Source: an uncultured Bacteroidaceae bacterium
GTDB taxonomy: Bacteria; Bacteroidota; Bacteroidia; Bacteroidales; Bacteroidaceae
DNA length: 49,146 bases
Direction of reading: 5' to 3'
NCBI GenBank assembly: GCA_944320955.1
Contig: CALUJL010000024.1
Location: 1 to 49,146, forward strand
The notes under the pieces were generated by a model that saw nothing but the letters and a program-made list of their open reading frames with translations, had not been told where the DNA came from and did no database searches. Within the stretch, counting starts at the first letter, position 1; each line of letters begins with the position of its first letter. Shown in pieces: positions 41,037 through 48,988 of this stretch. Position numbers and translations under genes: made by a program.

Positions 41037-41354
41037 GTGATGAAGAAGTGCAGGATAACCGTGATGCGGATGGCGTGCTATCGCGACCTGATGGCCCGCT
41101 ATGAGAACCCTTTGGAGCATGCCTGCGACATGAGGGTGGGGCAGGTATTCATTGCCAACGGCTGGGAAAAGCCGGAGGGGATGTGTGAGAGTGCGTGGCA
41201 GACGATGTCGCCTTTCGTGATGGCGCTGGCCCACGGGGGAAAGAATTTCTACAACGGCTGGATGAAAGACGAGCGTTCGGCCATGATTTCCTGCAACGAC
41301 GGTTTCCGTCCGGTCAGCTTCCTCATCGAAGCTCTGGATGAGGAAGCTGACTGA
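41037..41354 (+). CDS. TIGR04076 family protein
   Basis: A 105-residue protein with MKKCRITVMRMACYRDLMARY..CDMRVGQVFIANGWEKPEGMCESAWQTMSPFVMALAHGGKNFYNGWM..AMISCNDGFRPVSFLIEALDEE, the pattern of the TIGR04076 family (function unknown). Four cysteines (C5, C14, C29, C50) and the C86 in SCNDGFRPV may be structural. It lies 25 bases after the nucleotidyltransferase-like gene, probably in the same transcript. Confidence 0.82.
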   Translation: MMKKCRITVMRMACYRDLMARYENPLEHACDMRVGQVFIANGWEKPEGMCESAWQTMSPFVMALAHGGKNFYNGWMKDERSAMISCNDGFRPVSFLIEALDEEAD

Positions 41355-41393
41355 ACGGGATGCCCCTGCCGCAGTCCGTGGCGGAAGAGGCGG

Positions 41394-43013
41394 TCAGTAC
41401 CGCAGGTGCTCGCGGCCGGTTTCTTTGCCGTTTCTGAAGAAAATGACCGTCAGTTCGGACAATTCCTCTTCGGAGGGGGAGAAGTGGGCCTGCATCTCTG
41501 TTTCTTGTGTGCCGTAGGGCATCAGTTTCTCCACCTCGCCTTCTGCCAGCTTCCGCCCGTTGGTTTCTACGACGATGCGGGTCGCCCCGGAGTCCGACAG
41601 GCCGTAGTTTTTCACCGTGAGCGTCAGCCGGTTGCTTTCCGCTTCATATTTTGGCGAAGCAGCCGAGAGTATGGCCGGGCGGTAGTCCACGTAGGGGAGC
41701 GAAGCGTAGCCGTAGATCAGCCGGCCCTGCATGTCGCGCCCGAGGAGTTTGGGGGCGAATTCGTCCGGAGTCATGCCGTTCCCTCTTCCGTCGAATACCA
41801 CTATCAGGTCTTTCCCCTCCTTCCGTGAGTCGATGGCCCTGCATCCCCGGCCGAAGTTTACTTCCGAGAAATTCCCGAAGCGCAGCGAGTTTACGTCGAT
41901 ATCCTTGCAGGGGTCGAATCCTTCCTCTGCATGGATTCGGACTTCTATGCGCCCGGTTTCTGCCGTAATGCTGTCCTTGTTCAGCACTTCCAGCAGCAGG
42001 CCCCGGTTGAGGGGGATGCAGATGTTCTTCGAACTGTGGCGGTCGTTGGGCAAATCCTCCCATTTGATGGTGTCGATGACTGCAAAATTCATCTGCACGG
42101 CGCGCCCCAATTCGTCCTGGAATACCTTGGGACGCTCGTATTTGAACCAGTTTTCCACCCGTCCGTCCGCATGGCGCGAGACACCGGGCACGTAGGCTTC
42201 GCCCTCTTCCGTAACCCAGTGTACGCCGTCCTTAGAGCGTTGGTAGTAGGCGATGCGCCCCAGCCAGTCGTTGACTATCAGGTGATACTGCAGATGGTCG
42301 CGCCAAACCACCGGATCCTCAAACTTCCCTTCTACCGGCGGGTAGACACTCCGGTCGGAGAGTTGCTCGTAGGGCGCAAGTCCGTCGCGGCTGATCCATA
42401 CGCCGCCGCCCCGGCAGACCATCAGGTAGGAGCCGTCTTCCCGCCGGGCGAACGTCAGATTCGACAAGCCCTCTATGATTCTCCTGTTGCGCGGGTCGAA
42501 AGTGAATTTCCCGTATTGCCAGGGGCCGTCGACCGACGGGGCAATGTAGTAACCGTCTATCACATAGACCACCACACGCCCGTCCTTCAGGCGGAAAGCC
42601 TCGGGGTTGTGTCCTTTTCCTATTGTGTCCGTCACGGAATACGGGCCTTCCAGCCGGTCGCTCTCGGCATGAAACACCGTAGAGTTGGGCCAGAACATGT
42701 GTCCCTTGGGCGAGTTTTCGGGCCATCCGCAGACGAAGAGGTGGAACTTCCCGTCCGTTGTCTGCAGGATGTTGCCGCCCCAGAACGAAGTGCCGGGCGA
42801 TTCTATCCCATTATCCACATAGCGGGGGCGTACGCAGTCTGCTCCCCACACGTCGGCCGACAGCTCCCCTCCCGGCATTGGCAGGAGGCGGTCCATGAAG
42901 CGTGCGCCTGCCACCAGATTTTCCCACTCTTCCGGGCGTTCCCGTTCCGTCACTTGCCCGGATGCCGCCAAGGCCAATCCTCCTATAAGCAAGGTGCAAA
43001 GAAATTTTTTCAT
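41394..43013 (-). CDS. Secreted five-bladed beta-propeller glycosidase-like protein
   Basis: A 539-residue secreted protein. Start taken at MKKFLCTLLIGGLALAASGQ (43013), a clean signal peptide; a longer frame adds 20 residues without one. Residues about 60-370 have the blade pattern of GH43/GH117-type propellers: SFWGGNILQTTDGKFHLFVCGWP, GKGHNPEAFRLKDGRVVVYV, GKFEDPVVWRDHLQYHLIVNDW, ERPKVFQDELGRAVQMNF. The acidic residues in FEDPVVW and KGHNPEAF are candidates for catalysis. The last 120 residues are a beta-sandwich. It is not clear which GH family applies. It is the last GC-rich gene before the AT-rich island. Confidence 0.72.
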   Translation of the reverse strand: MKKFLCTLLIGGLALAASGQVTERERPEEWENLVAGARFMDRLLPMPGGELSADVWGADCVRPRYVDNGIESPGTSFWGGNILQTTDGKFHLFVCGWPENSPKGHMFWPNSTVFHAESDRLEGPYSVTDTIGKGHNPEAFRLKDGRVVVYVIDGYYIAPSVDGPWQYGKFTFDPRNRRIIEGLSNLTFARREDGSYLMVCRGGGVWISRDGLAPYEQLSDRSVYPPVEGKFEDPVVWRDHLQYHLIVNDWLGRIAYYQRSKDGVHWVTEEGEAYVPGVSRHADGRVENWFKYERPKVFQDELGRAVQMNFAVIDTIKWEDLPNDRHSSKNICIPLNRGLLLEVLNKDSITAETGRIEVRIHAEEGFDPCKDIDVNSLRFGNFSEVNFGRGCRAIDSRKEGKDLIVVFDGRGNGMTPDEFAPKLLGRDMQGRLIYGYASLPYVDYRPAILSAASPKYEAESNRLTLTVKNYGLSDSGATRIVVETNGRKLAEGEVEKLMPYGTQETEMQAHFSPSEEELSELTVIFFRNGKETGREHLRY

Positions 43014-43112
43014 TATCGTTGTCTGTTGTTCGTTTAGTTGGAAATCCGGCCGAAGATAAGCAAAAAAGTACAATAATGCCTTGTTTCTTCTTTGTTTTGT
43101 GCAACGAAAAAG

Positions 43113-43144
43113 GAGAATGCGGACTGTTTCGGTCCCGCATTCTC
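43113..43144 (-). terminator. Terminator hairpin at the island border
   Basis: GAGAATGCGG pairs with CCGCATTCTC; on the minus strand CTTTTTC follows. It stands upstream of the propeller gene and would stop transcripts coming from the right. Confidence 0.6.
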
Positions 43145-43227
43145 TTTATGAATCACACTTTAGGGGAGCACATCACCCCGGCCGGGAGAGGCCGGATTCC
43201 GATTACTCCCACTCGGTTTTTATTATA

Positions 43228-43242
43228 TATTGATTATCAATA
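43228..43242. repeat. Short inverted repeat near the island edge
   Basis: TATTGA, three bases, TCAATA. Together with the direct repeats at 43267 this may mark an attachment or replication region. Confidence 0.35.
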
Positions 43243-43266
43243 ATATACATATAATCTAACATTAAC

Positions 43267-43287
43267 AGGGTACAATTATAGGGTACA
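43267..43287. repeat. Two AGGGTACA direct repeats
   Basis: AGGGTACA at 43267-43274 and 43280-43287, 13 bases apart. They sit about 70 bases inside the composition change, and could be integrase arm-type or attachment-site sequences. Confidence 0.4.
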
Positions 43288-43630
43288 GTATTGTTTTTCG
43301 GGTTGTGCCTATATATCACTGACTTACGTTGATTTTCAACAAAAAAATTCTATCTAATTTTTCCATCCTCTTTTACCCTAAATACCTCATATTACTCTAA
43401 GTGCCATTTTTGAACGTCTCAAAATGTGCATCCTATTGTATTTGTGCGCTTTTGCTTACGTATCCTGGCTCTTATCATACTTTCAAGAAATAAGTACGGT
43501 AGGAGGTTGTCGGTTTGCCACGCGTCTCCAAAAATTCTACAGGAAATTTGCAGATTAGACTTATTACTCTTGATATACTATCCAAAGTTGGCCATATTTA
43601 TATATGTAATAATGACATAAACAAGTAACG

Positions 43631-43798
43631 ATGAAAAGACAGTACAGAGAGTTGTCGGATGAGACAAAGGCCAAGATAAGCCAAAGTATGAGAGGGAGAA
43701 GCAAAACAATTTCCCATAAAGAAGCCATTAGCAATGGGCTTAAGGACTATTGGAAAACCATACCCAATAAACCGACAACAGATAATAAGGTAGGCTAA
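43631..43798 (+). CDS. Small NUMOD3-like DNA-binding protein
   Basis: A 55-residue basic protein: MKRQYRELSDETKAKISQSM, RGRSKTISHKEAISNGLKDYWKTIPNK. The part from LSDETKAKISQSMRGRSKT to HKEAISNGLKDYW has the form of a NUMOD3 motif, a short DNA-binding helix-turn-helix-like element first described in homing endonucleases. No nuclease domain is present. It is 66 bases ahead of the replication gene, separated by three hairpins, so a role in control of replication or transcription of the element is likely but unproven. Confidence 0.65.
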   Translation: MKRQYRELSDETKAKISQSMRGRSKTISHKEAISNGLKDYWKTIPNKPTTDNKVG

Positions 43799-43854
43799 AA
43801 CCTACCTTAAAATATCACCACTTCTCAAGGTGACAAAACTTGCATTTCTGCAAG
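43787..43854 (+). other. Three consecutive small hairpins before the rep gene
   Basis: AAGGTAGG/CCTACCTT (43787-43808), TCACC/GGTGA (43815-43833) and CTTGCA/TGCAAG (43839-43854). The first covers the end of the NUMOD3-like gene and could be its terminator. The set could be a replication origin or a translational control region for the rep gene 10 bases on. Confidence 0.5.
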
Positions 43855-43864
43855 ACTGAATAAT

Positions 43865-44821
43865 ATGTATATACTTGTTTTGATGCTCAAATTTGACAAG
43901 ATGAAATTAGTAACGAAAATTGATTACATCAGCGATATAGATTACAGCAAATTTATATTGAACAGCAAAGAGGATAGCATCCTCTATTATAAATATCAGC
44001 AAGAAAGACCTTTCTATCTTTTAGTAATGGTGAACTATCAACACAAAGAGTTGGTATTAGAATTTACGGGAAAAATCCTTTTAGACAATTATGCAAACCT
44101 TATCAACGTATACACGGCTAAGGACTGCTTGTCACAAATCAACAGGTTGGGTATTTGTCATTTGGATATAGATTCTATTATGGAAGATTGCAATGTCGTA
44201 AAATGCGATGTAACCAAAGATATTGAGTGTAGCCCAATACAAGACATTACTACCAATGTAAGGCAAAATCTATCCAACTACAAGAAATGGATAACAAGAC
44301 CGTACCATAAAGAAGGAATTACAATAGAAAACGTGGTGAAAACTCCAAGATACAAGAAACGCCTAATCATCTACGATAAGGCGAAGGAACTGCAATCGGC
44401 TGATAACCGATACTTCCTTAATGCCGTATCAAATCCTGATGAGATACTTTCGTACTTCAACGACAAGACACGTTTTGAGTTGAACATAAACACCATGGAT
44501 CAAATAAGAAACCTCTTGAACATTCCCAATAATAGCCTGTCGGCGGTATTGGCATCAGCGGCAAACCCTATCCTGTCCGTTATTGATGAAGCCATAAAAT
44601 ATAATGATTGCCAACATAGGCCTATGAATTTACGGGACTACGAACATTGTTTGTTGCTCAAGGAGTGTAACTACGATATGAATGCTATTGAGGCTAAGGT
44701 AAGAACTTTAAGTGCAAAAACCACTTCAATAACAAGAGTGATGAAAGTTTACAAAGACCTGTATAACCAAATACAAACAAAATCTGCACACAATATAGAT
44801 ATAAGAGCGTTGGTAGCCTAA
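43865..44821 (+). CDS. Filamentous-phage gene II/X-like replication initiator
   Basis: A 318-residue protein resembling the replication initiation proteins of filamentous phages (Phage_CRI/gene II family) in the central HLDIDSIMEDCNVVKCDVTKDI, in KKRLIIYDKAKELQ (165-177) and in KTRFELNINTMDQIRNLL (201-218). Family members nick an origin and start rolling-circle replication. The classical two-His metal motif is not evident, so activity is uncertain. In-frame Met codons at residues 7 and 13 are other possible starts. AT-rich codon use matches the island only. No other inovirus gene (coat, assembly ATPase) is visible near it. Confidence 0.6.
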   Translation: MYILVLMLKFDKMKLVTKIDYISDIDYSKFILNSKEDSILYYKYQQERPFYLLVMVNYQHKELVLEFTGKILLDNYANLINVYTAKDCLSQINRLGICHLDIDSIMEDCNVVKCDVTKDIECSPIQDITTNVRQNLSNYKKWITRPYHKEGITIENVVKTPRYKKRLIIYDKAKELQSADNRYFLNAVSNPDEILSYFNDKTRFELNINTMDQIRNLLNIPNNSLSAVLASAANPILSVIDEAIKYNDCQHRPMNLRDYEHCLLLKECNYDMNAIEAKVRTLSAKTTSITRVMKVYKDLYNQIQTKSAHNIDIRALVA

Positions 44822-44847
44822 GTTAGCAATAAGAGCTTTAATGTGTC

Positions 44848-44928
44848 TGCGGAAATGCGGAAGTGCGGAGTTGATTTTTTACTTTTCAAAGACTAAGAAT
44901 TTTGATTCCGCACTTCGCACTCCGCACA
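44848..44928. repeat. Imperfect long inverted repeat after the rep gene
   Basis: Left arm 44848-44870 (TGCGGAAATGCGGAAGTGCG...) and right arm 44907-44928 (CCGCACTTCGCACTCCGCAC...) form an imperfect stem of about 20 bp with a loop of about 36. Each arm is itself made of short TGCGGA-type steps. It may be the terminator of the rep transcript or a strand-specific replication signal. Confidence 0.6.
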
Positions 44929-45073
44929 TTGATAACATACAAAAACAGCGAATTTCATTCAAAAATGAATGTTCACAAAGGACGCTCTTGTTAGAAACAA
45001 CGGTATATTGCAGTATATCAATATATTATACAAGATATGGATATTCACTTCTGATTGTTTCTGAATATAATAT

Positions 45074-45107
45074 TAAATAAAAAGCACCAACAATCGTAAG
45101 ACTGTTG
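45074..45107 (-). terminator. Terminator of the envelope operon
   Basis: On the minus strand CAACAGTC and GATTGTTG pair around TTAC, followed by GTGCTTTTTATTT. It is 27 bases after the stop of the last lipoprotein gene. Confidence 0.6.
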
Positions 45108-45133
45108 ATACTTATAATGATGTTTTTCTGTAC

Positions 45134-45649
45134 TTAATACTTAAACATCAATGTTGCAGTTCCTTTGAATGTGTAAGAACTGCTGCCATTGCTCATCCTT
45201 AGATTATCAAAATTGACAGTAATCTCGTTCTCACTTGGATTTGTGTTGGTTACTACTGCTGTTCCTGACACATACTTAAAAGAATCCTCTAAATCTATGA
45301 TTGAGCCTTCTTCCTCTTCAATTAAAGGGGTAAGGGCTAAATCCATTTCGGCGAAATCATCGCCAACTTGAGGACACGTCGCATTGTGGTAGGAAAATGT
45401 GTAATAATCCACATTTATAACCCCGTTGCTCTCATTGTCAACTGCAACAGTGAAATTGCCTTTCCTTAGCGTTTCATTCCAATCACCCATAAGGCTGAAA
45501 GCTGACAGATTGTAGCTTACACCGTTAATTTCAATGGTATTCCTACCATTGTTGTTTGTTGGGTCGTCATCATCGTCACTACAAGCAACGAGAGTGAAAG
45601 ATGTAATGGCGAATAAAGCCACCATGATTTTAAATAAGTACTTCTTCAT
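45134..45649 (-). CDS. Small lipoprotein, unknown function
   Basis: A 171-residue predicted lipoprotein: MKKYLFKIMVALFAITSFTLVACSDDDDDPTNNN, lipobox C at residue 23 with a row of Asp directly after it, a pattern seen in surface-exported lipoproteins of Bacteroidota. The rest is a predicted beta-rich domain (EINGVSYNLSAFSLMGDW...NGVINVDYYTFSYHNATCP) close in feel to the many small lipoproteins of this phylum. I do not recognise a family. Nine bases after the WG-repeat gene, last in the operon. Confidence 0.7.
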   Translation of the reverse strand: MKKYLFKIMVALFAITSFTLVACSDDDDDPTNNNGRNTIEINGVSYNLSAFSLMGDWNETLRKGNFTVAVDNESNGVINVDYYTFSYHNATCPQVGDDFAEMDLALTPLIEEEEGSIIDLEDSFKYVSGTAVVTNTNPSENEITVNFDNLRMSNGSSSYTFKGTATLMFKY

Positions 45650-45658
45650 AACTCTAAA

Positions 45659-47356
45659 TTATTTTGTGTAATAAACATATCCGTCACTCATATCTACGAT
45701 ATTCCCCTCTTGAGGCTGCACGAGAAAATTCATCTCACCATTCGGGATTATAGACACTTTAATGATAGCCTTAGTTGAACTGAAACTAATGACTTGCGGT
45801 GCGCCCGAATATTGTCTGCGACCATTCAGATAAATGCCATCCCAATCTATTTTGATGCGAACATTATTTTTACTTCCGTGAAAAGTCTTTCCTACAACAT
45901 AAGACATAACATCCGATGAAGTGCTGAAAGTTGTTTTTCGATTCGTACTCCGATTGGTTGAATACGAACCGCTGCTTGAACCTTCAAAACGCTGCATAGG
46001 TGTTTCCTCATCCACCATAAGGCGTTGGTTTCCTGCATCTATTATCACGTAAGAAGCATATCCGTCATGTCTGTCATAAACAATATGATCACCCTCTATG
46101 GTATATGTTCCAGTATAAACAGGGCGACCGTTGCTAAAAACCGTAATATAATCATCAGAAATGCCAAGCCGCACTTCTCCATAAGGGGTATTACATCTCC
46201 AATTACCTTGAATCCAAGATTTCACGCTCTCCATCTGACGCTGTTCTGCCTCTTCTTTTTCACGTCTTAGTTTTTCTTGATTATTTTTCATTTCAGCATT
46301 CATTGCTGCTGCTTTAATTTTGTCATGGTCTTGCCAAGTAAAGGTTTCATTTCCTTTCAAATCCACATATCCGTAAATGCCGATATAGTCATCCGAATAC
46401 CATTCTTCCATTCCATGCCCTCTTTCGCCATATTCCAATGTTGCAACGGCGACACCACAAGAAAACTTGCCAAGTGAAGAATATTTGGCAGGGACAATAA
46501 TATTGCCGATGGTATCTTTATAGCCGACCTTATCATCTTCCCAATATTTTACATAGAGTTCTTTGGGATATTCATCAACGGGTTGCTCAACTTCATTCCC
46601 TTTTTTGTTGATGTAAATAATATCCGCAATGATACCTTCAGAAGGCTCTTTTGCAGGGATATGCACCTTACAAACTCCATTCTTAAATTGAGGCAAATTT
46701 CTGTCCAAATTGTAATCCCATATAAACTTATTGGATAACTCCCCAATGTATTTGCCATCCTTACCGATGAAATTCAGTTTGCCGTCAGAAAAGACACTTG
46801 CAACACCTTCAGAGAAATTTCCAGCCTCTTCAAATTGCGGCTTTACTATCATTTCGCCTTTCTTATTGATATAACCATATTTCCCATCTTTATCAATAAT
46901 TACAGCCATACCTTCAGAGAAAGGAAAGGCATAATTCCCGTATTCCGTTCCTTTGTATATACAAGGAATTACCTCATTGCCTTCTGTGTCAATATATCCC
47001 CATAAGCCATTGCGTTGAACAGCGGCAAGCCCTTCATGGAAACTGCTTAGTTTTTCATATTTCCGAATCTTGTTGGCCAATTGTTCTGTAATAACTACGG
47101 TTGGCTCTAAAGTGGGCATGAAAAAATAGTATGAACCAAGACCTATCAGAACAATTACCAAGACACAAATTATTGCAACAATGCCTTTGTTTCGTTTCTT
47201 TGCAGGCTTTGATTCGACATCCTGTTTGTTGGCAGACACATTGTCTTTTTGTATAACGACCTCGTCAAGTTTCACAATGGGATTCCCGCAATGAGGACAT
47301 TGTGAGGCTTTATCTGAAACCATCTGCCCACATTTAGTACATTTAATAAGTGCCAT
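45659..47356 (-). CDS. Zinc-ribbon, membrane-anchored WG-repeat protein
   Basis: A 565-residue protein in three parts. Residues 1-25 are a zinc ribbon (CTKC at 6-9, CPHC at 20-23). A basic linker and one transmembrane helix (about 58-79, GIVAIICVLVIVLIGLGSYYFF) follow, and then a large extracytoplasmic part with several WG repeats (about 100-350: GLAAVQRNGLWGYIDTEGNEVIP, GMAVIIDKDGKYGYINKKGEMIVKPQFEEAGNFSEGVASV). A Glu/Lys/Gln coiled coil at about 345-375 and a beta-rich tail with a Ser/Thr linker end the protein. WG repeats are beta-propeller-like; their function is little known. It overlaps the upstream lipoprotein gene by 14 bases. Confidence 0.75.
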   Translation of the reverse strand: MALIKCTKCGQMVSDKASQCPHCGNPIVKLDEVVIQKDNVSANKQDVESKPAKKRNKGIVAIICVLVIVLIGLGSYYFFMPTLEPTVVITEQLANKIRKYEKLSSFHEGLAAVQRNGLWGYIDTEGNEVIPCIYKGTEYGNYAFPFSEGMAVIIDKDGKYGYINKKGEMIVKPQFEEAGNFSEGVASVFSDGKLNFIGKDGKYIGELSNKFIWDYNLDRNLPQFKNGVCKVHIPAKEPSEGIIADIIYINKKGNEVEQPVDEYPKELYVKYWEDDKVGYKDTIGNIIVPAKYSSLGKFSCGVAVATLEYGERGHGMEEWYSDDYIGIYGYVDLKGNETFTWQDHDKIKAAAMNAEMKNNQEKLRREKEEAEQRQMESVKSWIQGNWRCNTPYGEVRLGISDDYITVFSNGRPVYTGTYTIEGDHIVYDRHDGYASYVIIDAGNQRLMVDEETPMQRFEGSSSGSYSTNRSTNRKTTFSTSSDVMSYVVGKTFHGSKNNVRIKIDWDGIYLNGRRQYSGAPQVISFSSTKAIIKVSIIPNGEMNFLVQPQEGNIVDMSDGYVYYTK

Positions 47357-48050
47357 AAGAATCTTGATTTTGTTCGATTACTATTGCTGATAGTTTGCAA
47401 TCCTCAACATCGTCTAATTGCAGGTAAAATTCTGTATCCGTATTACCTGATTGTGAATCTATTTTCTCTCTGTTGATACTCTTGGCCGATGCTATCAGAA
47501 TAATATTAGACGGTGTGTCAGCTATCTTAAATGATAGAATTTCAGCATCTGCACCTTCTGAATATTGTATCTCTGCACCAAATTTCTCTACAAGTTCTTT
47601 TGCAGACATTCCTGTATGGATACCGTTTGCCATCTTTAATTTAGGAGAGTATGCAATGATTCTATCAACATTTGTAGAGTAAATGCCATTATCCAACAAA
47701 GCACCACAGTCGAGAGCTGCCATCAACTCGTTATCCTTATATAATGTAATGTAAGGACGACCATCGCCAAGTACCATCTGTTTTATGCCCATTTTATTGT
47801 AGAAGTCAAATTTTTCTTCATCATTTGTTTCTATTTCTTCTTTCGTTGGAATCCAACTGCAATCTTTGGCAATCAGACACTCTGTTAAAGAAGTGCCGAT
47901 TTCCAAATCTCCAATGCCGCTTTCTGATACATAGGGCATTTCCGATTTTTCATCAGTAGTTGCCACAGCATTTTCTTTTGATTGTGAGTTACAGCCACTT
48001 ACCATTATAGAAATGGCAAAAGCCATCATTAAAAACTTGAATGCTTTCAT
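47343..48050 (-). CDS. Lipoprotein, unknown function
   Basis: A 235-residue predicted lipoprotein: MKAFKFLMMAFAISIMVSGC, lipobox C at residue 20. The mature part starts with a polar linker (NSQSKENAVATTDEKSEM) and then SESGIGDLEIGTSLTECLIAKDCSW, a short motif shared by several unnamed proteins. No catalytic site is recognised. The end overlaps the next gene by 14 bases; the gap to the TonB-domain gene upstream is 30 bases. Confidence 0.7.
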   Translation of the reverse strand: MKAFKFLMMAFAISIMVSGCNSQSKENAVATTDEKSEMPYVSESGIGDLEIGTSLTECLIAKDCSWIPTKEEIETNDEEKFDFYNKMGIKQMVLGDGRPYITLYKDNELMAALDCGALLDNGIYSTNVDRIIAYSPKLKMANGIHTGMSAKELVEKFGAEIQYSEGADAEILSFKIADTPSNIILIASAKSINREKIDSQSGNTDTEFYLQLDDVEDCKLSAIVIEQNQDSYGTY

Positions 48051-48080
48051 AATCTTTTATTGTTATTGATTGATAATAAT

Positions 48081-48701
48081 TTATTGCATAGCGAAACGAA
48101 TAGGTAAAATGTATTTCATTCGTACTGCCTTCCCATCCTTTTGGGCAGGATACCATTTCCCGTTGGTTGCTTCCGCTATCCGACAGGCTTCTTTATCCAA
48201 CGTTTCATCAATGCTCTTGTTAATCTTAACATCACTGACATTGCCGTTCTTTTCAATTATAAATTCAACTCTAACTGTTCCTTGAATATCTCTTGCCTGT
48301 TGGGGGTATTGAAGATTATCAGCTATAAATTTAAACAAACCTGACATTCCTCCATCTTTAAATTCTGCACCTTTGCTTACTTCTTTCCCTTCATAGACAT
48401 TTTCATCTATTTGAGGAGCATATTTATCATAGGCATCAGGCTCATCACTTTCATAATATTTATATATCGGGCATTTGTCATAAGTTTCTGCATTAGAAAA
48501 TCCCATTGTGAACTTATCATTCTCCCACATAGGTATGTAATACACATAAAACGGCTCAAACAATATTTTCCCGAATAACTCACCAACAGTCTTTTTAGGC
48601 TCAAAATATAGGCAGACTTTATCGCTTCCCATTACTTCCAATATCATAGGATAGGTATCGTCATAGGGTATTTCTACAAATAACCTTACCTTAGTACCCA
48701 T
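48081..48701 (-). CDS. TonB C-terminal domain protein, N-terminus lost by frameshift
   Basis: A 206-residue frame whose C-terminal 80 residues (LQYPQQARDIQGTVRVEFIIEKNGNVSDVKINKSIDETLDKEACRIAEATNGKWYPAQKDGKAVRMKYILPIRFAM) are a clear TonB C-terminal domain, as in energy transducer TonB-like proteins of Bacteroidota. No membrane anchor or signal is found in this frame. The upstream short gene supplies a signal peptide and reaches this frame if one base is added to the A7 tract at 48709-48715. The pair is therefore best read as one interrupted protein of about 295 residues. Confidence 0.75.
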   Translation of the reverse strand: MGTKVRLFVEIPYDDTYPMILEVMGSDKVCLYFEPKKTVGELFGKILFEPFYVYYIPMWENDKFTMGFSNAETYDKCPIYKYYESDEPDAYDKYAPQIDENVYEGKEVSKGAEFKDGGMSGLFKFIADNLQYPQQARDIQGTVRVEFIIEKNGNVSDVKINKSIDETLDKEACRIAEATNGKWYPAQKDGKAVRMKYILPIRFAMQ

Positions 48702-48970
48702 CAGATTGTTTTTTTGCTGCTATTATAACTAATTCTCCCGACAGGTTTATTGCCGACGTATAATTTAAAATCTTTTATTTGAAACGCATTTACCAAATAA
48801 TTTCGGTAATCTCCAACAAATACCCTTTCTTCTGATAGGTAATTCTTGACATCATTCCAAGAGTTGAAACGCAATGGGTTTGAATTGCCATTAGCATATA
48901 CAGCGTTTATTATTCCAGTGAAGGCTATAACGGCAATTAGCAAAACTGTTTTATATGTTTTTGTATTCAT
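48701..48970 (-). CDS. Signal-peptide part of the interrupted TonB-domain protein
   Basis: An 89-residue frame: MNTKTYKTVLLIAVIAFTGIINAVYA is a good signal peptide; the rest (FNSWNDVKNYLSEERVFVGDYRNYLVNAFQIKDFKLYVGNKPVGRISYNSSKKTI) ends at a TGA directly after an A7 run. One extra A gives SSKKNNLMGTKVRLFVE and joins the following frame. So this is either the 5' part of a frameshifted gene, a sequencing error in a homopolymer, or a gene expressed by slippage. Confidence 0.65.
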   Translation of the reverse strand: MNTKTYKTVLLIAVIAFTGIINAVYANGNSNPLRFNSWNDVKNYLSEERVFVGDYRNYLVNAFQIKDFKLYVGNKPVGRISYNSSKKTI

Positions 48971-48988
48971 TGTACTAGTGTTGTCATT

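Noticed and set aside
43145-43200. A tRNA or tRNA fragment as the integration site of the island
   Set aside because: The GC-rich CCGGCC...GGCCGG stretch forms a small hairpin but no cloverleaf or anticodon arm can be drawn.
43426-43620. A 64-codon frame near the island's left end
   Set aside because: No ribosome-binding site or promoter, no similarity pattern that I can see, and no conserved domain; likely chance in AT-rich DNA.
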